NCBI GenBank assembly: GCA_963575745.1 | Contig: CAUYUJ010019941.1 | Location: 37,501-101,500 of the forward strand | Direction of reading: 5' to 3' | Length of the DNA: 64,000 nucleotides | DNA from: Prorocentrum cordatum | Lineage: Eukaryota > Sar > Dinophyceae > Prorocentrales > Prorocentraceae | Part shown: positions 11,416-21,735 of the stretch, piece after piece | How positions within the stretch are numbered: the first letter of the stretch is position 1 | Layout of the letters: each line of letters opens with the position of its first letter | Notes under the pieces: model-generated | The model's database searches: none | What the model saw: only the letters and a program-made list of their open reading frames with translations | Told to the model about the DNA's origin: nothing | Program-made: the position numbers and the translations under genes

Positions 11416-11582
11416 GCTACTAGTTCTGCGATGAGCGTGCTGCCATGCGCGAACGCGCGCGCAGCTCAACACAGAACGCACACTGCTGCTGGCGAGCAGG
11501 GGGCAGGCGGCCACAGGAGGAGGAGGAGGAGGAGGAGGACGGGGGAGGAGGATGAGGAGGAGGAGGACGACGACGACGACTT

Positions 11583-11614
<32 letters not shown>

Positions 11615-12460
11615 CGACGAGCGACGAGCGGAGGAAGAGAAGGAGGATGAGGAAACGACGGCGACCGACGAGCGACGACACGAGCGACGCGCGACGAGCG
11701 ACGCGCGACGACAACGAGCGACGATCGACGACGAGAAGCGACGACGACGAGCGACGACGAGCGACGAAGACGACAACGAGGGCGACGACGAGGGCGGGGA
11801 CGAGCGGGAACAGGGGGAAGCAGGGCGGCGTGCAGGAGCGAGGCCGACGAGGAGTTGGAGAAGGAGGAGGAGGAGGAGGAGGAGGAGGAGGAGGGGGAGG
11901 AGGAGGAGGAGGAGGAGGACGGCGAGAACGAGCAGGAGCATTCGCGCGCGGGTGCAGGCCGAGGGTTCCGCCGCCAGGTGGAGATGGAGCTCGACGTCTC
12001 CCGCGACGCCTCCCCGACGCCCCCGCCGTCGCGGCGGCACGGGCTGGCGCAGCCCGTGGCCGTGATGTGAGGGCTTGTGTTTCCGCCTCTTCCTCAGCAG
12101 CCCCGACCTCCGCCTCGTTCTCGACCTCCGCCTCCTCCTCAACCTCCGCCTCCTCGAACTCCTCGACCTCCTCCTCCTCCTCCTCGGACTCCTCGACCTC
12201 CGCCTTCTCCTCGACCTCCGCCTCCTCCTCCTCCTCCTCCTCCTCATCCTCCTCCTCCTCGTCCTCCTCCTCCTCTTCCTCGTCGTCGAACTCTTCGACC
12301 TCCGCCTCCTCCTCCTCCTCCTGCTCATCCTCCTCATCCTCGAACTCCTCGGCCTCCGCCTCCGCCTCCTCTTCCTTGACCTCTGCCTTCTCGTCCTCCG
12401 CATGTTCCTCCGCCTTCTCCTCCTCTTCTTCCTCCTCATCAATCTCCGCCACCTGCTCCT
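11416..12460. repeat. GGA/GAC block followed by a CTC block
   Basis: Purine-rich (GGA)n and GACGAGCGAC-type repeats fill about 11516-11935. After a non-repetitive GC-rich stretch (11935-12075), the complementary (CTC)n/CCTCGACCTCCGCC repeats fill 12075-12440. The two blocks are in opposite sense and could pair. Confidence 0.75.
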
Positions 12461-13205
12461 GGCCTCGATATCTTTCGTTCCCCTCCTCCCCGCCCCCCTC
12501 CTCATGTTCCACTCCTCCCGCTCCCTCTAGCCAGACCAACACCAAACTCACCGCATTTCAGATCATGCCCTCCCCCCTCCCCCCCATTATCCCTCATCGC
12601 ACATTCCCTTCTCCTCTACACCTTCCTCTCCTCTTCTACCCCTTCACGCTTCCACAGTATGCCTTCTGCCCTCCTCTCTCCGATGACCCTGTCCGCAAGT
12701 TGTCCAGCCCTCTCCGCGTGCGGTCGCGTTACACACAGGATCTGAAAACTTGCCTTCTCATTTACGGTGCAATTCGTGTCGGTGTTTCAGAGTGGTGTTT
12801 CCGCTGCAGCGTGGGCCTCATGTTCGGATCGGCGCTTTGCTCTCGCCACTCAGAGTGGCGTTCTGGCCCTTCGCGGGGCACCTGTCCAGATCGGGGTCCT
12901 TTTTCATCTTCACTGTGGCCCCCTTCCTTTCCCCTCTGCCGTCCCCTGGTCCGCCCATTCCTCCTGGTCCTTCCACTTCAGTTCCTGCTGCTGCCGCCGT
13001 CCGTCCTCGTCCTCCTTCGTCATCCTCCTGCTTGTCCTCCTGCTCATCCTCCTGCCCACCCGCCACCTCCTCTCCTGCTGCTCTTCCTCCTCCGCCTCCT
13101 CCTCCTCCTCCTCCTCCTGTTCCTCCTCCTGCTTTACCTCCCCGTCCTCCTCCTCCTCCTCCTTCCTCCTCCTCCTCCTCCTCCTCCTCCTCCTCCTCCT
13201 CCTCC
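12461..13205. repeat. Unassigned sequence ending in a (CCT)n run
   Basis: Positions 12461-12950 hold no recognisable gene. From about 12950 the sequence turns pyrimidine-rich and ends as a clean (CCT)n run to 13205. Confidence 0.6.
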
Positions 13206-13524
13206 TATGGACCCAGTTCCCCCTTTTTTTTCCGATTGCGCACAACGGTGGAGTCTTCTTGTTGGAGTTCCAGGTCGGCTACGATGAGCGCCCGCGGATG
13301 GAGGAACATCTGCGCGCTGGGAAGGATTGGGAGGGAGGGATACGATGTCCGATCTGGCGCGAACGCACCTAGCTTGTCCCTACCCCTCTCTCTCCCCCCC
13401 CCCCCGGAAGGCGGGGGGCGCGCAGTGGTGGCGCGCAGCGGGCAGGGGGCCCAGAGGCATCCGACGACGTGATCTCTCAGGTCGCTTGCGGCCCCAGAGG
13501 TTCCGACTGCTTCCCCAGGGGCCT
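13206..13524. other. Unassigned sequence
   Basis: No gene, RNA or repeat recognised. Confidence 0.4.
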
Positions 13525-13703
13525 TACCATCGGGGGTGGACAGAGCCCCCCACCCTGACACGTCGATTCGTGAATTGTCCGTTTCCGGTTCTCGAGAGGG
13601 CGCCGCGGCCGTCATTTTCCAGGCTTGCCCGCCAGGTTTGGGCCCGAGGTCGTGTGCCCTAAGCCACGTTTTACTAAAGGGGGTTCTGTCCACCCCCGAT
13701 TAC
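13525..13703. mobile_element. Short inverted-repeat (MITE-like) element
   Basis: Terminal arms of about 24 bp: ATCGGGGGTGGACAGAGCCC at 13529 onward, and its near-perfect reverse complement GGGTTCTGTCCACCCCCGAT ending near 13700. About 125 bp of non-coding sequence lies between the arms. Confidence 0.6.
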
Positions 13704-13870
13704 TAGGCCGTGGAAGCGGCCGGGGGCGGCCAAGAGGGGTGCGATGACCAGGGGTGCGTCTGTGGAACTCATGGCCGGGGCCATGATATCACCCCGGATG
13801 TCAGGACCCCCTCTCTCACATCTTCGTGCGCCTGTTGGCCGCCCCTGGGCCGCGCACGTGCCTCGGACAA
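13704..13870 (+). repeat. Dispersed repeat related to 40296-40440
   Basis: Shares GCGGCCAAGAGGGG, GGGGCCATGATAT and CCTGGGCCGCGCAC in the same order with the element at 40296-40492. Confidence 0.55.
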
Positions 13871-14239
13871 TGTTCTGCGGCCCCCCCGTCTTGGACGCCC
13901 CCCACTCGTGGACGCCCCCAGAACGAGCGGGGCAGTTCCCGCCCGCACGGAGCAGTTTTTTCTCGTGTTCTTGCCTGCGCGTGCCTTCACTTGCTGGCTC
14001 CGTCACCGGTTCTGTCGGTCGGTTCCGGCTCCGGTTCCGATTCGGGCGCAGTTGGGTTTCTGCTGTTCCGTGTCGGCGCGCCGCTTTCATTCGGGAAATG
14101 TCCCGCGGGTCGGGACTATAGCAGCTACAGCCGAGTTTGAGCAGTAGGTCGACCCTGCCGAATCATGGGTGCTCTTGTTTCCTGTGTTTAGCGGCCCGTG
14201 CCTTCTGCATTGCAATGGCAATGCGGCCCTCGGAAGGCT
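13871..14239. other. Unassigned GC-rich sequence
   Basis: No conserved gene recognised. Several overlapping frames are open but none resembles a known family. Confidence 0.35.
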
Positions 14240-14654
14240 CTTGTGTCCTCTCGCGTGTTCTCTCCAATCAAACTCGGACGGGGCTTGGACGAGGATGAAT
14301 CCGTTCCAGAGCGTTCCAGAACGCTCTCAGAGCGTTCAGAGCGTTCGGGAACGCTCTGAGAAGGCCGCGGCGCCCGATACATCCTCGAGAGCCGCCGGAT
14401 CTCAGAGATTCTCGATTTATCTTCACCAGGTCTTATCCTCGTCCTGGCTTCTGGTCGGTCATCGTGCAATCGTCGGCGGCGAGAGGCGGCCAGGCTTCAT
14501 CGAAGTTGGTCCTCGTCATGGCTTCGTCTTACAAGCTCGACCGTACCCCTGGGCCCAGGGGGGTTGTGTCCACCCATTGCCCACGCCTGATGGCTGCGTA
14601 GCCTCGGAAGGGTCTTGTGTCCTCTCGCGTGTGCTCGGAAGGTTCTTACGTCGG

Positions 14655-14845
14655 CGGCAAGCCCGGGGGGGGTCGTGAGAAGGAGCGGGCCTTCTCAGAA
14701 GGCTCGGAAGTCCCTGGGCTTTCTGAGACGTTTTCCAAGCCCTCCCCGAAGACACAGAAAACCTCAGAAGGCCAGAGGCCTCCTGAGAAGCCCCGTCGCC
14801 TTCTGAGAAGGCCTTCTCCTTCTCACTTCCCCCCCTCGCTCGCTG
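14655..14845. repeat. TTCTGAGAAG palindrome family, copy 2
   Basis: Multiple CCTTCTGAGAAGG-like palindromes. The end (GGCCTTCTCCTTCTC followed by CCCCCCTCGCTCGC) matches copy 3 at 16775-16960. Confidence 0.6.
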
Positions 14846-14879
14846 CCGGTTGTGTCCTCTCGCGTGTCCTCTCCATTCA

Positions 14880-14951
<72 letters not shown>
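14880..14951 (+). repeat. Perfect (GAC)24 microsatellite
   Basis: Uninterrupted GAC triplets over 72 bp. A (GGA)n run follows at about 15017-15096. Confidence 0.95.
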
Positions 14952-15159
14952 CGCGCTCGCGCGCAGGACGGGCACCAAGCTTGTCCTCTCGCGTGTCCTC
15001 TCCAATCAGACCGTACCGCTGGGAGGGGGGGGAGGGGGAGGAGGAGGAGGAGGAGAAGGAGGAGGAGGAGGAGGAGGAGGAGGAGGAGGAGGAGGAGTGT
15101 GTGAGAGGTGCGCCGAACCCCGACCTCTGCTTTGACATGCGGCGAACATACGTATTCGG

Positions 15160-15312
15160 GCAACGACATCTATGCATATCCACTGCCCCCTGGCCCCAGG
15201 AGCTGTGTATGCGCCCTCCTGACCAAGCCAGACGGGCCTGGCGCATACACCGTTGCTGGGCTCAGGGTACGTAGGCCTGGCCAGGGAACAGTGGATGTGT
15301 AGAGAGGTCGTC
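15160..15312. mobile_element. Fold-back element, diverged copy
   Basis: The left arm begins near CAACGACATCTATGCATATC and the right arm ends GAGGTCGTCG. The layout and several blocks (ATCTATGCATATCCACTG, AGCTGTGTAT) match the far better preserved fold-back at 20622-20781. About 150 bp, non-coding. Confidence 0.65.
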
Positions 15313-15904
15313 GCCCTGCTGGCATCGACGCCCATGGGGAGCCTTCGAGTGCCCCGGAAGTCTTCGGACGTTTTCGGGTCGGGAGCCTGGAGACGCAGGT
15401 CAATGCAACGGGAGGTCAGCCAGAGCGCCGGCTCTCGCAGGCTTTTGCAGGACCCTGCACAGCCCGGCTGACCCGGGCGTGCATTGACCCATGCCACTAC
15501 CATCCCCGATGAGCGACAAACGGGGTCGACTGCGCGGACATTCGCGCGTCAGCTGCCCGCGTAAGGTCGGGCTGCAGGTAGCGTTTTCCAGACTATCGGC
15601 AGTTGTTGCCAGTTCTTGGCGGTCTTCCAGCCGCGGGATGCGTTCGCCGAGAGTGTTCTCGGGGGGGCTCAGATCGTCCCCAACGGCCGCTGGAGAGCCG
15701 AGATATGCCCCGGTGAGCGACGCGAATACAGGGGGTCGACTGCGTGGGCGTTCGCGCGGAAGCTTCCCGAGCAACGTCGCGCGTGAGCGCTCTCGTCTCC
15801 AAAGCAGCGTTCCGCGCTGGCGGCCTGCGCACGCCACCGCGTGAGGTCGCTGCGCCATCTCGCGGAAGACCCGTTGCTTCTCGTCGCTCATCGCCGGAGA
15901 TCTG
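15313..15904. other. Unassigned sequence with two small duplications
   Basis: Positions 15411-15495 partly match the repeat at 24801-25000 (GGTCAGCCAG, TTTGCAGGA, GCTGACCCGGG). Two direct copies of a 65-bp segment (GAGCGAC, GGTCGACTGCG, ATTCGCGCG-like) lie at about 15508-15570 and 15710-15782. No gene recognised. Confidence 0.5.
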
Positions 15905-15927
15905 GGTCGACGACGATGACGATGAAA

Positions 15928-15958
<31 letters not shown>

Positions 15959-15995
15959 GGAGGAGGAGGAGGAGGAGGATCATGATGCGGCTGGG

Positions 15996-16066
<71 letters not shown>

Positions 16067-16103
16067 CTGATGCTGATGCTGATGCTGATGCTGATGATGA
16101 TGC

Positions 16104-16173
<70 letters not shown>

Positions 16174-16232
16174 GGTGGTGGTGGTGGTGGTGGTGGTGAT
16201 GATGGTGGTGGTGGTGGTGGTGGTGGTGGTGA

Positions 16233-16266
<34 letters not shown>

Positions 16267-16400
16267 GGTGGTAAAGAAGAAAAATAAGAATAATATTAAT
16301 GCTAATAATAATCATAATAATAATGATCATAATGATAATAATGATAATAGTTCGAAGAAGAAGAAGAAGATGACGAGGATGATGATGATGACGACGATCG
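15905..16400 (+). repeat. (GAT)n/(GGT)n block
   Basis: GAT triplets (15905-16155), GGT runs (16158-16271), then AT-rich (AAT)n and GAA triplets to about 16400. Confidence 0.9.
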
Positions 16401-16545
16401 CCAGAGATCTGGGGCCACAGGCTCTGCGAAACCGCCCTCTGCACCAGCCCCCCGCCCGCGCCTCGACGCGGGTGGGAAGCCAGGGAGCAGAAGCGCACGC
16501 CAGGCCCGAGCAGAACGCCAACCTGAGATCCGACGCTGCGAACAA

Positions 16546-16690
16546 GTCGGGCCCGTCCCTCTACAGGAGGAATATTCAAAAATAGTCCAGAAATACTCTG
16601 GGCATTTTTTTGATTTTTGACCATTTTGGAGTACTTTTTGAGTTTTCTTATTCTTCGTTGAAAATCCCCCTGTAGGGGGACACGCCCGAC
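16546..16690. mobile_element. MITE family M1, copy 1
   Basis: TIRs read GTCGGGCCCGTCCCTCTACA on the left and the reverse complement of this motif on the right (ATCCCCCTGTAGGGGGACAC, then GCCCGAC). The AT-rich centre has fragments of the family core (AATAGTC, GGAGTA). About 145 bp, non-coding. Six relatives lie in this window. Confidence 0.8.
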
Positions 16691-16774
16691 TTAACGCTGC
16701 GAGCAAAAGTGCAACACTGCAAAACAAGTCGAGACCGGAGCCCTCGATCGGCGGCTAGCGAGGGGGGGAAATGA

Positions 16775-16960
16775 GAGGGAGGAGTCCTCCTCAGCAGGCG
16801 GCGGGACTTCTCAGAAGCCCACCGGGCGCCTTCTCAGAAGCTGCCTGCGCCTTCGGGGAAGGCTCGGACAACTTCTCAGAAGGCCGGGGGACTTCCAAGC
16901 CTTCTGAGAAAGAAGGCCTTCTCCCTCTCGCTTCCCCCCCTCGCTCGCCGCCAACTCGGC
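16775..16960. repeat. TTCTGAGAAG palindrome family, copy 3
   Basis: CTTCTCAGAAG palindromes recur about every 30-40 bp. The segment ends in the same GGCCTTCTCCCTCTC sequence as copy 2. Confidence 0.6.
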
Positions 16961-17621
16961 TCCAACTCTCTGCAGCGCTTGCTTCGAGCCGGACCGATCC
17001 GTGATGGCCCTGGGGCCCGAAGTTGGGCGTCGACGACCCGCGTGGCTCGGGCCGGACGAAAGGGGGGGATAGGGAAAGGGGGCGGTCACGAAATCTGCTG
17101 CTTGCAGCTGGTTTCGGCCCCACCGAGGGGCCCATTCCTCCATACATGGCCGCCTCCAGCGCCGGGAGGCGCCGGGAACATCAGCTGCGTGAGCTGATTC
17201 TCAATCCCCCCTTTGCTGTCCCCCACTTTCGCCCGACCCGCAAGTCATGCCGGCGGAGGTCGGGGGCCTCGCGCGCGCGCGAGGCGACGCGGCCCCCGAG
17301 CGAGCGCTGTGCTTGAGCAAATCGTGAGGAAGTCTCGAGCGAGAGCCGCGAGAGCCCCAGAGCCGAGAAGATCAGCTACGTGAGCTGATTCTCAAACTTC
17401 CCCTTTGCTATCCCCCCCTTCCGCCCAGCCCCCGAGTGGCAGACTGGCAGCGGGGCCTCGGGGCCGAGGCCGCGAAGCGGCCGAGGCAGGCGAGGTACAA
17501 AACGGAGCGGCTCCTTTGGAGAGCAAAGGGTGGATGGGAAGTGCCGTTTCGAGGGGCCTCCGAGGCTTGAAGCTGCAAGGGGCGAGCAGCAGAACGGGTT
17601 GATCTTCGAGGTGCAAGAGCC
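16961..17621. repeat. Unassigned sequence with a duplicated hairpin
   Basis: Two direct copies of a roughly 55-bp segment (17180-17235 and 17371-17425). Each starts with a 7-bp stem, ATCAGCT-(5 nt)-AGCTGAT, and continues TCTCAA..CCC.CCTTTGCT. No gene recognised. Confidence 0.6.
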
Positions 17622-17805
17622 CATGTGTCACCACCCACCAAACCACCCCAACCCAACCCGGAGGCCTGAATTTGCCCTCCACTTCCAGTTGGGGGGGGGG
17701 GTCGGGGAACACCGAAAAAACACACATGGAGCCCTTCCCCCCCCCCCAACCCGAAATTGGGGTCTTCGGGTTGGGTTGGGGCGGTCTGGTAGGTAATCAC
17801 ATGTG
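17622..17805. mobile_element. Fold-back MITE family M2, copy 1
   Basis: Arms begin CCACCAAACCACCCCAACCC and end with the reverse complement (GGGTTGGGTTGGGGCGGTCT), enclosing a G/C-run centre. Outermost CATGTG/CACATG bases also pair. Relatives lie at 38841-39028 and, decayed, at 28264-28378. Non-coding. Confidence 0.75.
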
Positions 17806-17986
17806 GAGTTCGCCCTGAGCCCTCCAGCCTGAGGAGATGCTCAGCAGAAGGAGGCGCGCTGGGGTCGGGCAGAGAGCGCCGCGCCGTCGGATGCCAGGCG
17901 GGGCGGGGGCTGCTGCCGGAGGTGCCCCTGGGCCCGGTGCCCCCAGGGACGAGTCGGGCCCTGTCCCTCCTGAGGTCAAGGTTTGA

Positions 17987-18171
17987 GTCGGGCGTGTCCC
18001 CCTACAGGGGGATTTTCGACGAAACATACAGAATACCCCAAACATAGTCCAACAGCAGTCCAAAGATAGTCTGGGGACTATTTTTGAGTATTGTTTGACC
18101 TTCTTGGGGTATGTTTGGTGTATCTTCTATTTTTCGTCAAAAAAATCCCCCTGTAGGGGGACACGCCCGAC
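17987..18171. mobile_element. MITE family M1, copy 2
   Basis: TIRs GTCGGGCGTGTCCCCCTACA and the complementary TGTAGGGGGACACGCCCGAC. The 185-bp element carries the family core TAGTCTGGGGACTATTTTTG. A detached half-TIR (GTCGGGCCCTGTCCC) lies just upstream near 17952. Confidence 0.85.
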
Positions 18172-18436
18172 ATAAGTCAAGGTCGAGGTCAAGCATGTAT
18201 GCCCGCGAAGGGCGGCCGCTTAGGGCACAGGCGGGTGGAAATTAGCAGACGCTCATGTGGTGAAGAACATCTCCTGCCATGCAATTCCAAAAATGTGGGT
18301 CTTTGCCTGCTGCTCTCCAGTCGCCGATCCCGTGCTTGTCGCAGAAGCGCTGGACATCAGATTCCCACGTCTTCCGCGGCCTCCCTTGGGACCTGTTTCC
18401 GGCAGGTGACCATACAAGAGCGCGTGACAGCCATTT

Positions 18437-18577
18437 GTCGGCGGGCCTGTCCCTCTACGGGGGGAAAAGTCCAAAATGGTAGAGAAACAGTCCGGGGACG
18501 ATGCTTCTAATATCTTTGAATATGCTGTTTGACTTGTTAAGCCTTCTCGTCCTAAATCCCCTTGCATCAGAGCGTGC
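18437..18577. mobile_element. MITE family M1, copy 3 (decayed)
   Basis: Left TIR GTCGGCGGGCCTGTCCCTCT and the core CAGTCCGGGGACGAT are recognisable. The right end (AAATCCCCTTGCATCAG) has lost most of the inverted repeat. Confidence 0.6.
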
Positions 18578-19380
18578 ATTACCTACCCCGCTTTCGCTTC
18601 CAGGCAAAACCAGGTCATACCACGCGCCTCCTCGTCAAGCGGCCTGACCAGTACAGGCCGCAGCTTGGCACCGCTTGACATCTCTTGGCAAGCGAGGGTG
18701 GTCCAAAGCGAGGTAGGCTTGTCTGCCCCCCTTATTGCAGGAGCACAGGCCCGACCGAACCCCAGGCGCTCCGAGAGGGCCCCGCCTCACGAGGGCGCCC
18801 CGCCTCACGAGGGCGCGGGCGCCCCAGACGGCGGCGGAGCACCCGAGCCGTGCCCCCGCCGCTCAACGACTCGGGCGACTCGAGGCGCGGCGGGGGCAGG
18901 GCGCGGAGCTCGTCGAGCACGCGGCGAAGCCCGAGGAGGAGGAGGAGGAGGAGGGATGTTGATGATGATGATGATGATGATGATGAGGAGGAGGAGGAGG
19001 AGGAGGAGGAGGAGGAGGAGGAGGAGGAGGAGGCCCCGCCTCCCATCGATGCAGGATTCGGGCGACTCGAGGCGCGGAGGGGGCAGGGCTCGGAGCTCGT
19101 CGAGCACGCGGCGGAGCCCGAGCCCTGCCCCCGCCTCCCATCGCTGCAGGAGAGCCCAACGGCTGGTGGGGCTGCCGGTCAGAGCGCCGAGAGAGGGACC
19201 GCCGTGGGTTCGGCAGAGGCTCGCTGTTCCCCTCGGTCCTGTCGTGGCTGTCGCCCGTGGCCCCCCTCGGGCACGCAGGCGCTCCCGGGGCCAACAAGGG
19301 GCGCCGTCCCTTCTGGATCGCTCCTGGCCTCGGCAGCCCGACTGCGGTGCTCGGATGTCGCCGCCTGTCCAGGGTCAATA
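18578..19380. repeat. Duplicated 65-bp segment flanking simple repeats
   Basis: Two copies of CGGGCGACTCGAGGCGCGG ... GAGCTCGTCGAGCACGCGGC lie at about 18868-18935 and 19055-19120, either side of (GGA)n/(GAT)n at 18940-19035. The remainder is unassigned. Confidence 0.6.
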
Positions 19381-19535
19381 AGGAGGGGGAAAAACACACA
19401 GACACAATTAATCGTCGATTCCCAAGAAAATATGGGAAAATATGGGCGGGAAGACAAAAACGCAGAAAATATTGGAACATATGGGGAATATGTTTATTTG
19501 TGTGAATTTATTTGTGTGTCCCAGGGCCCCTTCAG
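19381..19535 (+). repeat. Interspersed repeat family R165, copy 1
   Basis: About 155 bp starting AGGAGGG, with ACACACAGACACAATTAATC, AATATGGGAAAATATGGG and TTTATTTGTGTG, ending CCCAGGGCCCCTTCAG. Six copies in the window share this order. Non-coding. Confidence 0.85.
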
Positions 19536-19764
19536 TCAAGCGAACGGCCCCGGGGCGCCCTCGGCCAGTGGCACGCAGCCCCCGAAGCCGCGAGCGGGCC
19601 CGCGGCGCCGCCGAGGGGCCCCGCGTGCCAACAGCCGCGCGGGGCCCCGGCCCTGAGCGCGCGCGGGGCGGCCGCCCGGGGCGCAGGCGCGCGCGATCGG
19701 CGCGCGCGCGCTAATGAACGGCTGGGGCGGACGGTGGCTCGCGGCCCCTTTTATCTTAGTATCT

Positions 19765-19928
19765 CAGGAGGGAAAGAAACACACAGACACAATCAATCGT
19801 CCACTCCCAGGAAAAATGTATCAAAATATGGGCAGTGGGGGGGAAGACAGAAACCCAGAAAATATGGGAAAATATGGGGAATCCTGTTATTTGTGTGTAT
19901 TTATTTGTGTGTCCCAGGGCCCCTTCAG
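19765..19928 (+). repeat. Interspersed repeat family R165, copy 2
   Basis: Full-length copy (CAGGAGGGAAAGAAACACAC to CCCAGGGCCCCTTCAG). It abuts the small inverted-repeat element at 19930. Confidence 0.85.
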
Positions 19929-19929
19929 T

Positions 19930-20045
19930 ATCGCTCGGACGCTTTGTTCTCGGCGGGGATTATGGAGGAGCACCCTGGATCATCCTGCAAAAAAGCCGCG
20001 CACGAAGCCGGCAAAAAGAGCACAGGGAATGGACGTCCGAGCGAC
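19930..20045. mobile_element. MITE family M3, copy 1
   Basis: 116 bp with terminal ATCGCTCGGACG and CGTCCGAGCGAC. Internal GGAGGAGCACC, GCACGAAG and CACAGGGAATGG blocks match the copy at 26208-26327. Confidence 0.7.
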
Positions 20046-20269
20046 GGGGAGCTATTCCCCACCAACTTGTGGTGTCGGGCCCGCGTTTTGGAATCCGCGG
20101 CGCCCCGCGTTCACGCCTTCCCCTCTCAGGGGAGGAACACGGTACACATACCGTTACCTTTCCTTTGTTTTTCCCTGGGTCCAGGGAGTAGCGGTACCGT
20201 AATTTGTTTGTGTCTCCCAAACCTTCTCCTTCCTCACATCCTTGCCTCTGCCTTCCGCCTTCCGCATAT
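20046..20269. other. Unassigned sequence
   Basis: No gene. A short inverted pair, ACGGTACACATACCGTTACC against GGTACCGTAATTTGTTTGTG, lies near 20148-20215. Confidence 0.35.
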
Positions 20270-20510
20270 CCATTTCGGCACACCTCTCAATCGTTTCGTG
20301 GCCCCATAGGGAGCTCCACCGAAGGCCCCAGTTGCAGGGTTCGCATGCGGTGCCCACCTCCATTTCGGCACAACCCTCACACGTTCCGTGGCCCCCATGG
20401 GGAGCTCCACCGAAGGCCCCAGCGGCAGGGCTCGCATGAGGTGCCCGCCTCTGTTTCGGCGCACCCCTCCTACGCTCCGTGGCCCCCTACGGAGCCCCAC
20501 CGAGGGCGCT
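20270..20510 (-). repeat. 77-bp satellite family, minus-oriented block
   Basis: Three units containing GGGAGCTCCACCGAAGGCCC, which is the reverse complement of the satellite at 21736-23345. The spacing is slightly longer here (about 80-85 bp). Confidence 0.75.
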
Positions 20511-20621
20511 GCCGCCTGCTGCCCCCCAGGGCCGCGCCGACAGACGCGCAGATCAACCGTGACGGGTTATATCCAGATGTAACCCGTTACGGTCGAGTTT
20601 TGCGAACCCATCAGCAATCGG

Positions 20622-20781
20622 GCGACGATATCTATGCATATCCACTGCTCCCGGCCAGGCCAATCCTGGGCCCAAGAGCTGTGTATACGCCCTCCTGGCT
20701 TGGCCAGGGAGGCATATACACAGCTCTTGGGCCCAGGATTGGCCTGGCCGGGAGCAGTAGATATGCATAGATCTCGTCGGC
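20622..20781. mobile_element. Fold-back element, well-preserved copy
   Basis: The left arm begins GCGACGATATCTATGCATAT and continues through GGCCAGGCCAATCCTGGGCC. The right arm is its near-perfect reverse complement, ending ATATGCATAGATCTCGTCG. Arms are about 75 bp with only a few bases between them, so the strand can fold into one long hairpin. A diverged relative is at 15160-15312. Non-coding. Confidence 0.85.
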
Positions 20782-21078
20782 CTACAGCAATGTCGTTCCG
20801 TCCTTCCCGTTTGCTAGCCCCTTCCTTCAGTTCTTTTGCCTGGCCCCTTTCCTCAGTCTCCACTTGTCTTGCGGCACCCGCAGCTGCATATGGTCGGGTC
20901 CTTCGCCAGGTTCGTTTTTGTTCAACAAGTTTTCAAAGGTCCCTGAAGTTCCCCCACGTTTTCGTAAGTTTTCGAGGCCCGGTGTGGTTTCTATCAGCCG
21001 CTTCTCGTCGAGGGCGTTCTTGGGCTGCTGGGATCGTCGCGACCGGCCACGCCATCAGAGATCGACTAGACGAAAGAG
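20782..21078. other. Unassigned sequence
   Basis: No gene or repeat recognised. Confidence 0.4.
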
Positions 21079-21243
21079 TGACCTTTCGCTGGAGTGACAT
21101 GTGGTGCGGGCACAGATGGGCCCTCGGATGGCTGAAAACGAAGCGGTAGCAGCGGCTTGCGCGCCCAGGTTTGGTCTCCCCGCGGCCCCCAACACGCCGC
21201 GCACCAAAGGTCACTCTTACCCAGGGTCACTCTTGCCTGTAGC
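21079..21243 (+). repeat. Dispersed repeat, second copy
   Basis: Partner of 1-165, with the same order of ACCTTTCGCTGGAGTGA, GCAGCGGCTTGC and GGGTCACTCTTGCC. Confidence 0.7.
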
Positions 21244-21735
21244 CGACGAGAGCCGAGGCATGACCCGAAAACCAGAGGGGACCGGCAGGTGGGGATGCAG
21301 TGCCGTTTTTAGTACATGCCCCGCGTGCGGATCATGTATTAAATATGCAGGGATCTAGTTTCAAAAACAGCGATGGGTTCATGCACAAATCTATGCATAC
21401 AATAGTCATGTATTAGAAATCCGGTGTTTAAAACAAAAATCCGATGTATTAAAAATTGCCCTGTAGGCTCAGGAGGGAGGCATCGACCCCGAGTCGATCG
21501 CCGTGAGGGGCCCGACAGCCCACCCCGCCAGGGGGGTGTGCGGCTTCTCCATCGGGGGCCTACTGCAGATCTGCCGGCGACGTGTCGTCGGCTCAGGCTC
21601 GAGGTTCCCCTCCCTGCCCCTCAGCGTGGGGTTCGGTAGCAAGTCATGGGAGCCTCGTCTGCCCTGGTGATCCCCTTTGAAAATTAGCCTGACGAAGGAC
21701 CCAACCATGTGCAGTTGCGAGTACCGCATTGTGGG
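21244..21735. other. Unassigned sequence
   Basis: A moderately AT-rich stretch (21300-21470) with ATGTATTA repeats, then mixed sequence. No gene recognised. Confidence 0.4.

Larger units (their letters stand above)
14240..15016 (+). repeat. Repeats of a TGTCCTCTCGCGTGT unit
   Basis: Four spaced copies of TGTCCTCTCGCGTGT, some continuing as CCTCTCCAATCA, lie near 14245, 14612, 14852 and 14983. A palindromic patch of GAGCGTTC/GAACGCTC repeats lies at 14300-14365. Confidence 0.55.

Noticed and set aside
13377-13700. Overlapping GC-rich frames as a small gene
   Set aside because: The segment contains an inverted-repeat element and no conserved protein motif.
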